DNA from: a bacterium
Lineage (GTDB): Bacteria > Bacteroidota > Bacteroidia > Bacteroidales > Bacteroidaceae
DNA length: 14,001 nt
Assembly: GCA_004562975.1 (NCBI GenBank)
Contig: SFQP01000018.1
Span: forward strand, 1 to 14,001
Direction of reading: 5' to 3'
The position numbers and the translations under genes are program-made. Under the pieces are notes generated by a model, which worked only from the letters and a program-made list of their open reading frames with translations, was not told where the DNA came from and ran no database searches. Positions 1 through 8,254 of this stretch are shown here, one piece after another (positions within the stretch are counted from its first letter, which is position 1; the number at the start of each line of letters is the position of its first letter).

Positions 1-665
1 TTGATGCTTTCGGTGCGGATGCCTTCGGCTTCGAGCACGTTCTGTAGCTCGTTCACCTTCAGGCAGAGTGCGCGGAAGGGTTCCATGTCTGTAATCTGGC
101 TGCCGATGTGGAAATGCAGTCCGATGTAGTGTACCCCGGGCAATTCATTGGCCCTGCGGATGGCCGCCAGCGTGTCTTCCCACGCGATGCCGAATTTGTT
201 CTCGTTCAGGCCGGTGGTAATCTTGGCATGGGTGTGCGCATCCACGTTGGGGTTGATTCGGAAGGCCACCTTTGCCTGCTTGCCCATGGCAACAGCCTGC
301 TCGTTGATGGCTTCCAGCTCGGGCAGACTTTCCACGTTGAAGCTATGGATGTCCGCTTCGAGAGCCAGTCGTATCTCCTTGTCGGTTTTCCCCACACCGG
401 CAAAGACGATGGATGAGGAGGCAAATCCGTTTTTCAATGCCGCTTCCACTTCGCCGCCCGAAACGCAGTCGGCCCCCAGCCCTGCCGCACTGATTATTTG
501 CAGCAGTCGCGGGTTGGCATTGGCCTTGATGGCATAATGCACGTGAAAGGCATTGCGGCCGGCCAGCAGTCCGCTGATGGTTCTGAGTGTCGTTTCGAGC
601 AGTCCGAGGTCGTAGTAATAAAAAGGAGTGTCCAGTTGTTGAAATTGTGTCAGAGGGAAGTTCAT
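1..665 (-). CDS. lysA: Diaminopimelate decarboxylase LysA (partial, 3' end beyond the window)
   Basis: PLP-dependent fold-III (alanine-racemase-like barrel) decarboxylase that converts meso-diaminopimelate to L-lysine and CO2, the last step of lysine synthesis, in the cytosol. Translating the minus strand from the ATG at 665-663 gives 221 codons without a stop before the window edge. The PLP-binding lysine is K47 in HVHYAIKAN. Other family motifs follow: GADCVSGGEVEAAL, VFAGVGKTDKEI, FNVESLPEL, FRINPNVDAHTHAKITTG and GLHFHIGSQI. The family is usually 380-420 aa, so roughly the C-terminal half, including the substrate-binding C-terminal domain, is missing only because the window ends. It lies 68 nt after lysC, so co-transcription is likely, but a hairpin sits in the gap. 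The family call is very secure; ornithine/arginine decarboxylases of the same fold are less likely given the aspartokinase neighbour. Confidence 0.96.
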   Translation of the reverse strand, partial: MNFPLTQFQQLDTPFYYYDLGLLETTLRTISGLLAGRNAFHVHYAIKANANPRLLQIISAAGLGADCVSGGEVEAALKNGFASSSIVFAGVGKTDKEIRLALEADIHSFNVESLPELEAINEQAVAMGKQAKVAFRINPNVDAHTHAKITTGLNENKFGIAWEDTLAAIRRANELPGVHYIGLHFHIGSQITDMEPFRALCLKVNELQNVLEAEGIRTESI

Positions 666-680
666 CGGTTGGTTATTGTT

Positions 681-716
681 GAAAATCCCTGTCGCCGCAG
701 TGGAGGGGACAGGGAT
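681..716 (-). terminator. Hairpin with short T-run between lysC and lysA
   Basis: Seen directly: on the minus strand, ATCCCTGTC (716-708) and GACAGGGAT (693-685) form a perfect 9-bp stem around a 14-nt loop, and the 3' arm runs into a stretch of four Ts. This has the form of an intrinsic terminator, although the T-run is short. It starts 18 nt past the lysC stop and ends 16 nt before the lysA ATG. It could terminate part of the lysC transcripts, stabilise the lysC 3' end, or set the lysC:lysA ratio. No promoter for lysA is visible after it. Confidence 0.5.
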
Positions 717-733
717 AGTGTTCAGGTTATGGG

Positions 734-2062
734 TTATGCGTTGTTTTCGGTTACGAAGAGCTTGTTGCTCAGGGCGCAGAGTGCCGCCTTCTTGTCGGCC
801 TCGCGCACCAGGAGAGAAATGTTGTGGTTGCTGCCGCCGTAAGAAATCATGCGCACAGGAATTTCCGCCACGGCTTCGACCACACGTGTTTCAAAGCCCA
901 CGTTGCCCCAGCGGAGGTCGCCCACGACGCAGATGATGCACATGTTCTCGTCGGTTTCCACCGTGCCGTACTTCTTCAGCTCTTCGGTGATGGCGGCCAG
1001 ATGTGCCGTGTTGTCAATCGTCACGGTCACGCCCACCTCGCTGGTGGTCACCATGTCGATGGGTGTGTGGTTCGTCTCGAAAATCTCGAACACCTTGCGC
1101 AGGAACCCTGTGGCGAGGAGCATCCGTGAGGAGACAATCTTGATGGCGGTGATGTTGTCCTTGGCGGCCACGGCCTTGATGTTGCCGCGTTGCATCTCGT
1201 TGTTGATGATGGTGCCCGGTGCGTTGGGGTCCATGGTGTTGAGCAGTTTCACGGGCACCCCGGCGTAGCGTGCAGGTTGGATGCAGGTAGGGTGGAGGAT
1301 TTTCGCACCGAAGTAAGCCAGTTCGGCAGCCTCTTCAAAGTTGAGTTGGCGCACGGGCGTCGTGCCTTCCACGAAGCGCGGGTCGTTGTTGTGCATACCG
1401 TCAATGTCCGTCCATATCTGGATTTCCTCCGCCCCGAGCGCGGCACCGATGAGGCAGGCCGTGTAGTCTGATCCGCCACGTTGCAGGTTGTCGATTTCGC
1501 CCAGGTGGTTGCGGCAGATGAAGCCCTGCGTGATATACAGGTCGTAGCCGGGATGCTGCTTCAGTTGTTCGGCAATGTGCGTTTTGATGAAGCCCATGTC
1601 CGGCTCGCCGTTGTCGTCGGTGCGCATATAGTCGAGTGCCGGAAGCAGTTTCACCTTCACGCCACACTCCAGCAGGTAGTTGGTCACCATGTTGGTGCTC
1701 ATCAGCTCGCCCTGTGCCAGAATTTCCTTCTCCAGAGAGAGGGAATATTCCTGTGCGGTGAGGTTGTGCAGGTGGCGGAATATGCCGTTGAGCAATGCTT
1801 GGGTCTTGTCTGCGTTTTCGGATTGCACGTAGAGGTTGTCCACGTGCTGCATATAGAGGTTGCGCAGTTTGTTGATGACATTGTTGGCAGCTTCTGGATT
1901 GCGCTTGTTGATGTAGTCGGCAATTTCTACCAGCGAGTTGGTCGTGCCCGACATGGCGGAGAGGACCACAATCTTCTGTTCGCCGTCGTGTATGAGTTTG
2001 CAGACATCTTTCATGCGCTGGGGCGAGCCTACGGAGGTGCCGCCGAATTTCAGTATTTTCAT
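734..2062 (-). CDS. lysC: Aspartokinase, monofunctional, LysC type
   Basis: Phosphorylates L-aspartate with ATP to aspartyl-4-phosphate, the committed step to lysine, threonine and methionine. The protein has 442 aa, close to E. coli LysC (449). The N-terminal amino-acid-kinase domain (about 1-290) shows KFGGTSVG (5-12), QGELMST (117-123), YMRTDD (145-150), ITQGF (177-181), RGGSDYTA (195-202), IWTDIDG (216-222) and FGAKILHP (251-258). The C-terminal part (about 300-442) reads as two ACT domains: AIKIVSSRML...TSEVGVTVTID and MCIICVVGD...MISYGGSNHNISLLV. There is no homoserine dehydrogenase domain, so this is not the fused ThrA form. The ACT pair suggests end-product inhibition, probably by lysine, but the effector cannot be read from sequence. 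It sits between ftsE (69-nt gap) and lysA (68 nt). Confidence 0.97.
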   Translation of the reverse strand: MKILKFGGTSVGSPQRMKDVCKLIHDGEQKIVVLSAMSGTTNSLVEIADYINKRNPEAANNVINKLRNLYMQHVDNLYVQSENADKTQALLNGIFRHLHNLTAQEYSLSLEKEILAQGELMSTNMVTNYLLECGVKVKLLPALDYMRTDDNGEPDMGFIKTHIAEQLKQHPGYDLYITQGFICRNHLGEIDNLQRGGSDYTACLIGAALGAEEIQIWTDIDGMHNNDPRFVEGTTPVRQLNFEEAAELAYFGAKILHPTCIQPARYAGVPVKLLNTMDPNAPGTIINNEMQRGNIKAVAAKDNITAIKIVSSRMLLATGFLRKVFEIFETNHTPIDMVTTSEVGVTVTIDNTAHLAAITEELKKYGTVETDENMCIICVVGDLRWGNVGFETRVVEAVAEIPVRMISYGGSNHNISLLVREADKKAALCALSNKLFVTENNA

Positions 2063-2131
2063 GTGCGGTATATTTTTGTATGAAAGGGAACTTGTAGAAA
2101 TGGTATGAAGGTGAGGATATGCCGGAAACCG

Positions 2132-2824
2132 TCAGATGGACAGTTCCATGGCCCGGTTGTACTCCTCGGTCACGAGTTTGGCCTCGCCGTCCTGCAGGCG
2201 GTAGACGATGCCGGGAAATTCGGAGAGCAGGTGCAAGTTGTGCGTCACCATGACCACAGCCGTACCTTTTTCGCGTATGCCGAGCAGGAGCTGCATGATT
2301 TGGCGGCTCGTTTCGGTGTCGAGGTTGCCGATGGGTTCGTCCGCCAGCACGATTTCCGGGTGGTTCAGCAGGGCCCGTGCGATGCACACCCTTTGCTGTT
2401 CTCCGCCGGAGAGCTCGTGAGGGTATCGGTCTATTTTGTCTGCCAGCCCCACGAGTTCGAGCACCTCTGCCATGCGTTGGGGGCGCAGTTTCTTTTTCCA
2501 TCCCGTGGCGCGCAGCACGAAGTCGAGGTTTTGCCTCACCGTGCGGTCGTGCAGCAGCTCGAATTTCTGGAACACGATGCCCAGCTTGCGCCGCAGTGGC
2601 GGGATGTGCTTGTTCTTCAGTTTTCGCAGGTCATAGTCCAGGATGCGTGCCTGTCCCTTCTGCACCGGCACCTCGCCGTAGAGCGATTTGAGCAGTGTGC
2701 TCTTTCCGCTGCCCACTTTGCCCACGATGTAGACAAAGTCGCCCCGGTCAACCTGGAAGTTGACATGGGAGAGCACGGGGTCTTCTTCGTGGCTCAGTGC
2801 CACGTCGTTGAGTTCTATCAGCAT
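2132..2824 (-). CDS. ftsE: Cell-division ABC ATPase FtsE
   Basis: Cytoplasmic ABC ATPase of 230 aa (family about 220-230). With the membrane protein FtsX it forms a divisome complex that controls septal peptidoglycan hydrolysis rather than transport. Visible elements: Walker A GKVGSGKS (35-42), Q-loop Q86 in VFQKFELL, ABC signature LSGGEQQ (138-144), Walker B IVLADEP (158-164) and switch histidine H195 in VTHN. The FQKFELLHDRTV stretch resembles the FQDFKLL segment characteristic of FtsE and argues against a LolD/MacB-type ATPase, although that subfamily boundary is the least certain part of the call. It starts 12 nt after the lepA stop, so translation is probably coupled within one transcript. 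No ftsX is next to it here; a separate location is common in Bacteroidetes. Confidence 0.87.
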   Translation of the reverse strand: MLIELNDVALSHEEDPVLSHVNFQVDRGDFVYIVGKVGSGKSTLLKSLYGEVPVQKGQARILDYDLRKLKNKHIPPLRRKLGIVFQKFELLHDRTVRQNLDFVLRATGWKKKLRPQRMAEVLELVGLADKIDRYPHELSGGEQQRVCIARALLNHPEIVLADEPIGNLDTETSRQIMQLLLGIREKGTAVVMVTHNLHLLSEFPGIVYRLQDGEAKLVTEEYNRAMELSI

Positions 2825-2836
2825 GGTCTCTGCGTG

Positions 2837-4618
2837 TTAGTCGAGTTTGAGAACGGCGAGGAAGGCTTTCTGGGGCACCTGTACGTTGCCGATTTCCTTC
2901 ATGCGCTTTTTGCCTCGTTTCTGTTTTTCAAGCAGTTTGCGCTTGCGGCTGATGTCGCCGCCATAGCATTTGGCTGTCACGTCCTTGCGCACCTGCTTCA
3001 CTGTTTCGCGGGCAATGATCTTGGCACCGATGGCGGCCTGGATGGCAATGTCGAACTGTTGCCGGGGCAGCAGTTCCTTCAGCTTCTCGCACATTCTCCG
3101 TCCGAAGAACACCGAGTTGTCCACGTGTGTCAGGGTGGAGAGTGCGTCCACCGGTTCGCCGTTGAGCAGGATGTCCAGCTTCACGAGTTTGGAGGGTCGG
3201 AAACCGATGGGGTGGTAGTCGAAGGAGGCATAGCCTTTCGAGAGGCTTTTGAGTTTGTCGTAGAAGTCAATGACGATTTCCGCCAGCGGCATGTCGTAGT
3301 ACAGCTCCACGCGGTTGCCCGAGACATATTCCTGCTTGATCAGCTCGCCGCGTTTGCCGAGGCAGAGCGTCATGATGTTGCCGATGTAGTCCGTGCGGGT
3401 GATGATGGATGCCCTGATGTACGGCTCCTCGATGTGGTCAATCTCCGTTTGGTCGGGCATGCCGGCAGGATTGTGTACTTCGAGCAGCGTCATGTGCTTG
3501 TCGTACACGTTATAGCTCACGTTCGGCACGGTGGTGATGACGTTCATGTTGAACTCGCGGTCCAGTCGTTCCTGCACGATTTCCATGTGCAGCAGTCCCA
3601 GGAAGCCGCAGCGGAAGCCGAAGCCCAGTGCCACGGACGACTCAGGCTGGAACGTGAGCGAGGCATCGTTGAGCTGCAACTTCTCCAGACTGGCGCGCAG
3701 CTGCTCGAAGTCCTCCGTCTCCACGGGATACACACCGGCAAACACCATGGGTTTCACCTCTTCAAAGCCCTCGATGGCCTTCTCGCAAGGGTTCGCCACG
3801 GCGGTGATGGTATCGCCCACCTTCACCTCGGTGGCCGTTTTGATGCCGCTCACGATGTAGCCCACATCGCCGCATTTCAGTTCCTTGCGCGGCGAGAGTT
3901 CCATTTTCAGCACCCCCACCTCGTCGGCATGATACCTTTTGCGCGTGTTGACAAAGAGCACTTCCTCGTCCTTGTGGATAGAGCCGTTGACGATTTTGTA
4001 ATAGGCAATGATGCCCCGGAAGGGGTTGAACACAGAGTCGAAGATAAGTGCCTGCAAGGGCGCGTTCTCGTCGCCCGTGGGAGCGGGAATGCGTTCGATG
4101 ACGGCACGCAGGATGTCGTCCACCCCCTGTCCCGTACGTCCCGAAGCGTGGATAATCTCCTCGCGCTTGCATCCGAGCAGGTCGATGATTTCGTCCTCCA
4201 CCTCCTCGGGCATGGCGTTCACCATGTCGCACTTGCTCAGCACGGGAATGATTTCCAGGTTGTGCTCGATGGCCATGTACAGGTTCGAGATGGTTTGCGC
4301 CTGTACGCCCTGCGTGGCATCGACGAGCAGCAGGCAGCCTTCGCAGGCCGCAATGCTGCGGGACACTTCGTAGGCAAAGTCAACGTGTCCCGGCGTGTCT
4401 ATCAGGTTGAGGCGGTAGGTTTCGCCGTCGAGTGTGTACTCCATCTGTATGGCGTGACTCTTGATGGTAATGCCTCTTTCGCGCTCCAGGTCCATGTCGT
4501 CGAGCATCTGTCCCTCTGTAACTTGGATGGTCTGCGTGCGTTCCAGCAAACGGTCGGCCAGGGTGCTTTTGCCGTGGTCGATATGGGCTATGATACTGAA
4601 ATTGCGTATATGCTTCAC
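2837..4618 (-). CDS. lepA: Elongation factor 4 (LepA), translational GTPase
   Basis: Ribosome-associated GTPase that can back-translocate stalled elongation complexes and assists initiation and 30S assembly. It has 593 aa (E. coli 599). The start is GTG at 4618-4616: it gives the canonical N-terminus [19 protein letters not shown], and there is no in-frame ATG just upstream. Domains: G domain 1 to about 190 with P-loop AHIDHGKS (11-18), switch I region [11 protein letters not shown] (49-59) and DTPGH (74-78); an EF-Tu-like domain II; EF-G-like III and V domains; and the LepA-specific C-terminal region ending [16 protein letters not shown]...[13 protein letters not shown]. The G4 motif reads SKCD (128-131) instead of NKxD (see findings). 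It is followed by ftsE after 12 nt and preceded by rfbC with a 135-nt gap. Confidence 0.98.
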   Translation of the reverse strand: MKHIRNFSIIAHIDHGKSTLADRLLERTQTIQVTEGQMLDDMDLERERGITIKSHAIQMEYTLDGETYRLNLIDTPGHVDFAYEVSRSIAACEGCLLLVDATQGVQAQTISNLYMAIEHNLEIIPVLSKCDMVNAMPEEVEDEIIDLLGCKREEIIHASGRTGQGVDDILRAVIERIPAPTGDENAPLQALIFDSVFNPFRGIIAYYKIVNGSIHKDEEVLFVNTRKRYHADEVGVLKMELSPRKELKCGDVGYIVSGIKTATEVKVGDTITAVANPCEKAIEGFEEVKPMVFAGVYPVETEDFEQLRASLEKLQLNDASLTFQPESSVALGFGFRCGFLGLLHMEIVQERLDREFNMNVITTVPNVSYNVYDKHMTLLEVHNPAGMPDQTEIDHIEEPYIRASIITRTDYIGNIMTLCLGKRGELIKQEYVSGNRVELYYDMPLAEIVIDFYDKLKSLSKGYASFDYHPIGFRPSKLVKLDILLNGEPVDALSTLTHVDNSVFFGRRMCEKLKELLPRQQFDIAIQAAIGAKIIARETVKQVRKDVTAKCYGGDISRKRKLLEKQKRGKKRMKEIGNVQVPQKAFLAVLKLD

Positions 4619-4753
4619 GTGAGGAAGGGGATTGGGGTTTGTCGGAATTTGCCGGTATGTGGCTGGTGTCTACAGGCCGAAACCGTATGTGTTCCTATAT
4701 ATAATATAATGAGTATGAACTGATGAAGTGGGGCGTGCTTGTGCCGGCCAGTG
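4619..4753 (-). other. rfbC-lepA intergenic gap
   Basis: This 135-nt non-coding stretch is the largest gap within the leftward block. On the minus strand it has an AT-rich core (about 4695-4712, TATATTATATATAGG) that could hold a lepA promoter, but it does not match TAnnTTTG and has no clear TTG box at the expected distance. No terminator-like hairpin follows rfbC. Whether lepA has its own promoter cannot be decided from sequence. Confidence 0.3.
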
Positions 4754-5305
4754 TCAGAATTTCTCTGCCGCCTCGAAGCTCACTGCGTGCTGCAGGTCCT
4801 TCTCGCTGAGCACGACCTCCTCGCCCTTGATGGGCCAGTCGATGCCCAATGAAGGGTCGTCGTAGCGTATGGAACATTCACATTCGGGGGCATATCGGTT
4901 GTCCACCTTATAGGTGAACACGGCCTTGTCGCTGATTACCTGGAAACCGTGAGCAAAACCACGGGGTATGAACAGCTGGCGTTTGTTCTCAGCCGAGAGT
5001 TCCACCATCACGTGCCGTCCGTAGGTGGGAGAGTCCTGGCGCAGGTCCACCGCCACGTCGACCACCGTTCCCTGCAACACGCGCACCAACTTGGCCTGTG
5101 AGGCTTCGCCGCGTTGGTAGTGAAGTCCGCGCAGCACGCCGCGTGACGACATCGACTGGTTGTCCTGTACGAAATGGACCTCGCGGCCCATGGCGCGGTT
5201 AAAGTCCTCTTCGCGCCATGTTTCCATAAAATAGCCACGGGCATCTTCAAACACCCGGGGCTCAAGGATGAACACATCCTGAATATCTGTCGGAATATAA
5301 TTCAT
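4754..5305 (-). CDS. rfbC: dTDP-4-dehydrorhamnose 3,5-epimerase (RmlC/RfbC)
   Basis: Cupin-fold epimerase that converts dTDP-4-dehydro-6-deoxy-glucose to dTDP-4-dehydro-L-rhamnose, the third of four steps to dTDP-L-rhamnose used in O-antigen or capsule. The ATG at 5305-5303 gives 183 aa starting MNYIPTDIQDVFILEP, the usual family start and length. The open frame extends five codons further to a TTG at 5320, which I consider upstream sequence. Motifs: DARGYFMETW (21-30), RGLHYQ (59-64) with catalytic base H62, VDVAVDLRQDSPTYGR, FIPRGFAHGF (112-121) with H119, and TYKVDNRYAPECE (131-143) with the expected tyrosine. Its rmlA/B/D partners are not adjacent; it stands alone between clpC (75-nt gap) and lepA (135 nt). 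Confidence 0.96.
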   Translation of the reverse strand: MNYIPTDIQDVFILEPRVFEDARGYFMETWREEDFNRAMGREVHFVQDNQSMSSRGVLRGLHYQRGEASQAKLVRVLQGTVVDVAVDLRQDSPTYGRHVMVELSAENKRQLFIPRGFAHGFQVISDKAVFTYKVDNRYAPECECSIRYDDPSLGIDWPIKGEEVVLSEKDLQHAVSFEAAEKF

Positions 5306-5380
5306 GGAGTAAATAATCAATCAACGATTTCGTTAAGCCAAATGAGCAGAGTGTTCAAGCTCGCTTAAACGCTGCCATGG

Positions 5381-7888
5381 CTATAAAATTGCACTTTTAA
5401 GAAGGGTTATTTTCCCCTCGTCTACAGTCAGTTGGAAAGCCGTCAGCTCCGGATGTTCCATCATGCTGTCGCAGAGAGTGTCTTCTATGTGTTGGCGGAT
5501 GGCCCGTTTGAGCGAGCGTGCGCCGTAGTGGGAGTCAAATCCTTTGTCGACAATGAATTGCACCACCTCGTCGGTCCATTGCAGTTCGTACCCGTTTTGC
5601 ATCATCCTTTCCTTCAGCTCATTGAGTTCCAGCTGTGCAATGACGGCGGCGTTCTCTTTGTTGAGCGGGTTGAACATGATGATGTCGTCCAGTCGGTTGA
5701 GGAATTCCGGTGAGAACTGTTTGCGCAGAGCCTTCAGTACGATGCTTTCGGCGGCTTCGCCCGTCAGTCCTTCTTCGGGCCGGTTAAAGCCCACGCCCGT
5801 TCCGAACTCGCGGAGCTGTTTGGTACCGCTGTTTGAGGTGAGAATGATGACGGTGTTGCGGAAGTCCACCGTCGTGCCGTTGCCGTCGGTAAGCCGCCCC
5901 TCGTCCATCACCTGCAGCAAGGTGTTGAACACGTCGGGGTGCGCCTTTTCAATCTCGTCGAGCAGCACCACCGAGTAAGGATGGCGGCGCACCCTTTCGG
6001 TCAGCTGGCCGCCCTCTTCGTAGCCCACATATCCCGGAGGAGCACCGAGCAGCCGGCTCACGCTGTATTTCTCGCCGTATTCGCTCATGTCAATGCGTAT
6101 CAGCGAATCCTTGGCGGCAAACATCCATTGGGCCAGGCATTTCACCAGATGGGTCTTGCCCACACCCGTAGGTCCGACAAAGAGGAAAGTGCCGATGGGG
6201 TGGTCGGGACCTTTCAGTCCCATGCGGTTGCGCATGATGGCCCTCGTGAGGCGTTCCACCGCCTTGTCCTGGGCAATCACCTTGGCCGACAGCGCCGCTT
6301 TCATACCTTGGAGGCGTTCGTTCTCAGCCGTGGCCACACGTGCGGCGGGCACACCGCTCATGGACGATACCACATCCGCCACATCGCCCTCGTCCACCAC
6401 GATGGGGTGGGCAGCGGTTTCGTTCTGCCAGCGCAACGTCAGTTCGTCCAGTTCTTTGGTCAGCCGTGTCACCTCGTCGCGCAGGTTGGCCGCCGTTTCA
6501 TAGTCCTGGGCCTGTGCTGCCTGCATTTTGGCCTCGCGCATCTGTTCGATTTCCTTTTCCTTCTCTTCCAAGAATTTGGGGTTCTCCGAACCGGCCAGGT
6601 GCTTGCGCGCCCCGGCCTCGTCGAGCGCGTCGATGGCCTTGTCGGGCAGGGCACGGTCGGCAATGTAGCGTGCGGTCAGGCGCACACAGGCTTCGAGAGC
6701 CTCGGGCGTATAGCTCACGTTGTGGTGTTCTTCGTATCGCGGCTTGATGTTTTGCAGGATGGCCAGGGTCTCTTCGGGCGTGGTCGGTTCCAGCATGATT
6801 TTCTGGAAACGGCGGTCCAGTGCCCCGTCCTTTTCGATGCTCTTCTTGAACTCCCCGGTGGTGGTGGCGCCGATACATTGCACCTCGCCGCGCGCCAAGG
6901 CTGGTTTGAGAATGTTGGCGGCATCGAGGCTGCCCGGTGCCGAACCTGCACCGATGATGGTGTGTATTTCGTCGATGAAGAGAACGATTTCCGGATGCTG
7001 CTTCAGCTCCACGATCAGCCGGCGCAACCTTTCCTCGAACTGTCCGCGATACTGTGTGCCGGCCACTATCGATGCCATGTCGAGGGCCACGATACGTTTG
7101 CCCAACAGCAGACGCGGAACCCGCCGATGCGCTATGCGGTCGGCCAGTCCCTCCACGATGGCGCTTTTGCCCACGCCCGGTTCGCCGATGATGATGGGGT
7201 TATTCTTTTTGCGCCGGCACAAAATCTGCACCACGCGTTCAATTTCCTTTTCGCGTCCTACCACGGGGTCCAGCCCCCCCTTGATGGCCACCGCCGTAAG
7301 GTCCGTGCCGAAGTTGTCGGTGATGGGCGTGTCGCTTGACGGTTTCTTCTCCTGGGTTTTGGCCGAGGAGGACGCATATCCTTGTCCGGGTTTCTCGTCG
7401 CCGGGGTAGGGCGCATCGGTCTCGTCGGGGAAGTCGAAGTGGCTTTTCACCTTGTTGTTATCCCCCTTGTTGACCAATGCCTCATAAGTCACTCCGAAAG
7501 AGTGGAGCAGCGTTTTGGCCTCATTGTTGCGGTCATGCATGATGGCGCGCAACATCAGCCATGCCGGTTCGCGTTCGTTGCCGATCAGTCTGTACTCCAG
7601 CGCAAGCAGTTTGATGATGCGTGTACAGTCCGTGTCGAACGACAGCGGGTAGTCGCCTTCCGGTCCGGTCAGTTCCATGTCGTTTTGTGCCAGTGCTTCG
7701 TCCACCTTTTTGCTGATGGCCTGCACGTCCAGGTTCATCTCTTTCAGTCGTTCCGTGGTTTTTAGGGTCACATCGAGTGTGCTTCGCAGCAAGCAGAGCG
7801 AAGTAACTTCAAGCAGTCCATAGCGTTTGGCGATGTTTTTGCTTTCTTGGATGATGTGTGCCGTGTCGGCCGGTATTTCGTAGTTCAT
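5381..7888 (-). CDS. clpC: ClpC-type AAA+ unfoldase, ATPase subunit of Clp protease
   Basis: Class-I Hsp100 ATPase of 835 aa that unfolds proteins and feeds them to ClpP. Order: Clp N-domain (1-150), linker rich in Ser/Lys/Gly/Pro (150-190), AAA1 (about 190-430) with Walker A GEPGVGKS (235-242), Walker B LFIDE (303-307) and LDRRF (357-361); a UVR-like coiled middle domain (about 436-486, DYETAANLRDEVTRL); AAA2 (about 520-835) with Walker A GPTGVGKT (572-579), Walker B VVLLDEIEKAHPDV and the C-terminal SHYGARSLKRAI sensor-2 region. VGF at 699-701 lies where ClpC proteins carry their ClpP-docking tripeptide. The UVR-type middle domain separates it from ClpA and from ClpB, which lacks a ClpP loop. 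It is first in the leftward block, with a promoter candidate 92 nt upstream. Its N-domain is divergent (see findings). Confidence 0.95.
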   Translation of the reverse strand: MNYEIPADTAHIIQESKNIAKRYGLLEVTSLCLLRSTLDVTLKTTERLKEMNLDVQAISKKVDEALAQNDMELTGPEGDYPLSFDTDCTRIIKLLALEYRLIGNEREPAWLMLRAIMHDRNNEAKTLLHSFGVTYEALVNKGDNNKVKSHFDFPDETDAPYPGDEKPGQGYASSSAKTQEKKPSSDTPITDNFGTDLTAVAIKGGLDPVVGREKEIERVVQILCRRKKNNPIIIGEPGVGKSAIVEGLADRIAHRRVPRLLLGKRIVALDMASIVAGTQYRGQFEERLRRLIVELKQHPEIVLFIDEIHTIIGAGSAPGSLDAANILKPALARGEVQCIGATTTGEFKKSIEKDGALDRRFQKIMLEPTTPEETLAILQNIKPRYEEHHNVSYTPEALEACVRLTARYIADRALPDKAIDALDEAGARKHLAGSENPKFLEEKEKEIEQMREAKMQAAQAQDYETAANLRDEVTRLTKELDELTLRWQNETAAHPIVVDEGDVADVVSSMSGVPAARVATAENERLQGMKAALSAKVIAQDKAVERLTRAIMRNRMGLKGPDHPIGTFLFVGPTGVGKTHLVKCLAQWMFAAKDSLIRIDMSEYGEKYSVSRLLGAPPGYVGYEEGGQLTERVRRHPYSVVLLDEIEKAHPDVFNTLLQVMDEGRLTDGNGTTVDFRNTVIILTSNSGTKQLREFGTGVGFNRPEEGLTGEAAESIVLKALRKQFSPEFLNRLDDIIMFNPLNKENAAVIAQLELNELKERMMQNGYELQWTDEVVQFIVDKGFDSHYGARSLKRAIRQHIEDTLCDSMMEHPELTAFQLTVDEGKITLLKSAIL

Positions 7889-7979
7889 AAATGTCGTTGG
7901 ATATAGTCAGATAGTTTCTGAGTTGTATAATTCAGCGGATGATGATTGTTGATATTTGTCGAATTGTCCTCTTCGGCTG

Positions 7980-7987
7980 CAAATTTA
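7980..7987 (-). promoter_or_regulatory. Candidate -7 element of the clpC promoter
   Basis: Minus-strand TAAATTTG fits the Bacteroidetes primary-sigma consensus TAnnTTTG exactly, 92 nt upstream of the clpC ATG, giving a leader of roughly 80-85 nt. TTG triplets occur upstream (for example in CATTGC), but their spacing to the -7 box is shorter than the usual 19-21 bp, so the -33 element is uncertain. No CtsR- or HrcA/CIRCE-like inverted repeat is visible. The decamer array at 8051-8140 starts about 64 bp upstream of this box. Confidence 0.5.
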
Positions 7988-8030
7988 GTGCAAGGCGAGA
8001 GCAATGAAAAGGAAAATCGCAGATTTTTGC

Positions 8031-8150
8031 TTTGATAGGGTTTCGATAGGCATCTATAGTTATCTATAGTTATCTATAGTTATCTATAGCAATCTATAGC
8101 AATCTATAGCAATCTATAGCTCTCTATAGCTCCCTATACTTCCCTGATAG
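8031..8150. repeat. 10-bp tandem array with CTATAG core
   Basis: Seen directly: CTATAG, a 6-bp palindrome, recurs exactly every 10 bp at 8054, 8064, 8074, 8084, 8094, 8104, 8114 and 8124, with a decayed ninth unit (CTATAC at 8134). Unit types run in blocks: TATCTATAGT at 8061 and 8071, the hybrid TATCTATAGC at 8081, then AATCTATAGC at 8091, 8101 and 8111. Degenerate flanks containing GATAG lie at 8034-8050 and 8146-8150. The blockwise homogenisation is what slipped-strand expansion produces. The period is close to one helical turn, so all cores face the same side of the DNA. Confidence 0.95.
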
Positions 8151-8254
8151 CAACTTCTATGCCAGTATGCCAGCTCTCGCGGCTGCGCCCTTCATGACTC
8201 CCCCTATTATATACGCTTTTTAACCCCAGAAAAAAAGCTTCAAACATTCATCTC

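Noticed and set aside
2105..4723. Plus-strand 872-codon open frame antisense to ftsE and lepA
   Set aside because: It exactly shadows two clear conserved genes; the product is His/Val/Phe-rich with no recognisable domain, as expected from the complement of biased codons in a GC-rich gene. It would need its own promoter and conservation to be taken seriously.
5330..5375. Terminator between clpC and rfbC
   Set aside because: A hairpin GTTTAAG-CGAG-CTTGAAC exists on the minus strand but no T-run follows it; it is too weak to call a terminator.
5939..7339. Plus-strand 466-codon frame antisense to clpC
   Set aside because: Shadow of clpC codon bias; no motifs and no start context.
8051..8140. 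CRISPR array
   Set aside because: Repeats are contiguous 10-mers without spacers, and there are no cas genes.
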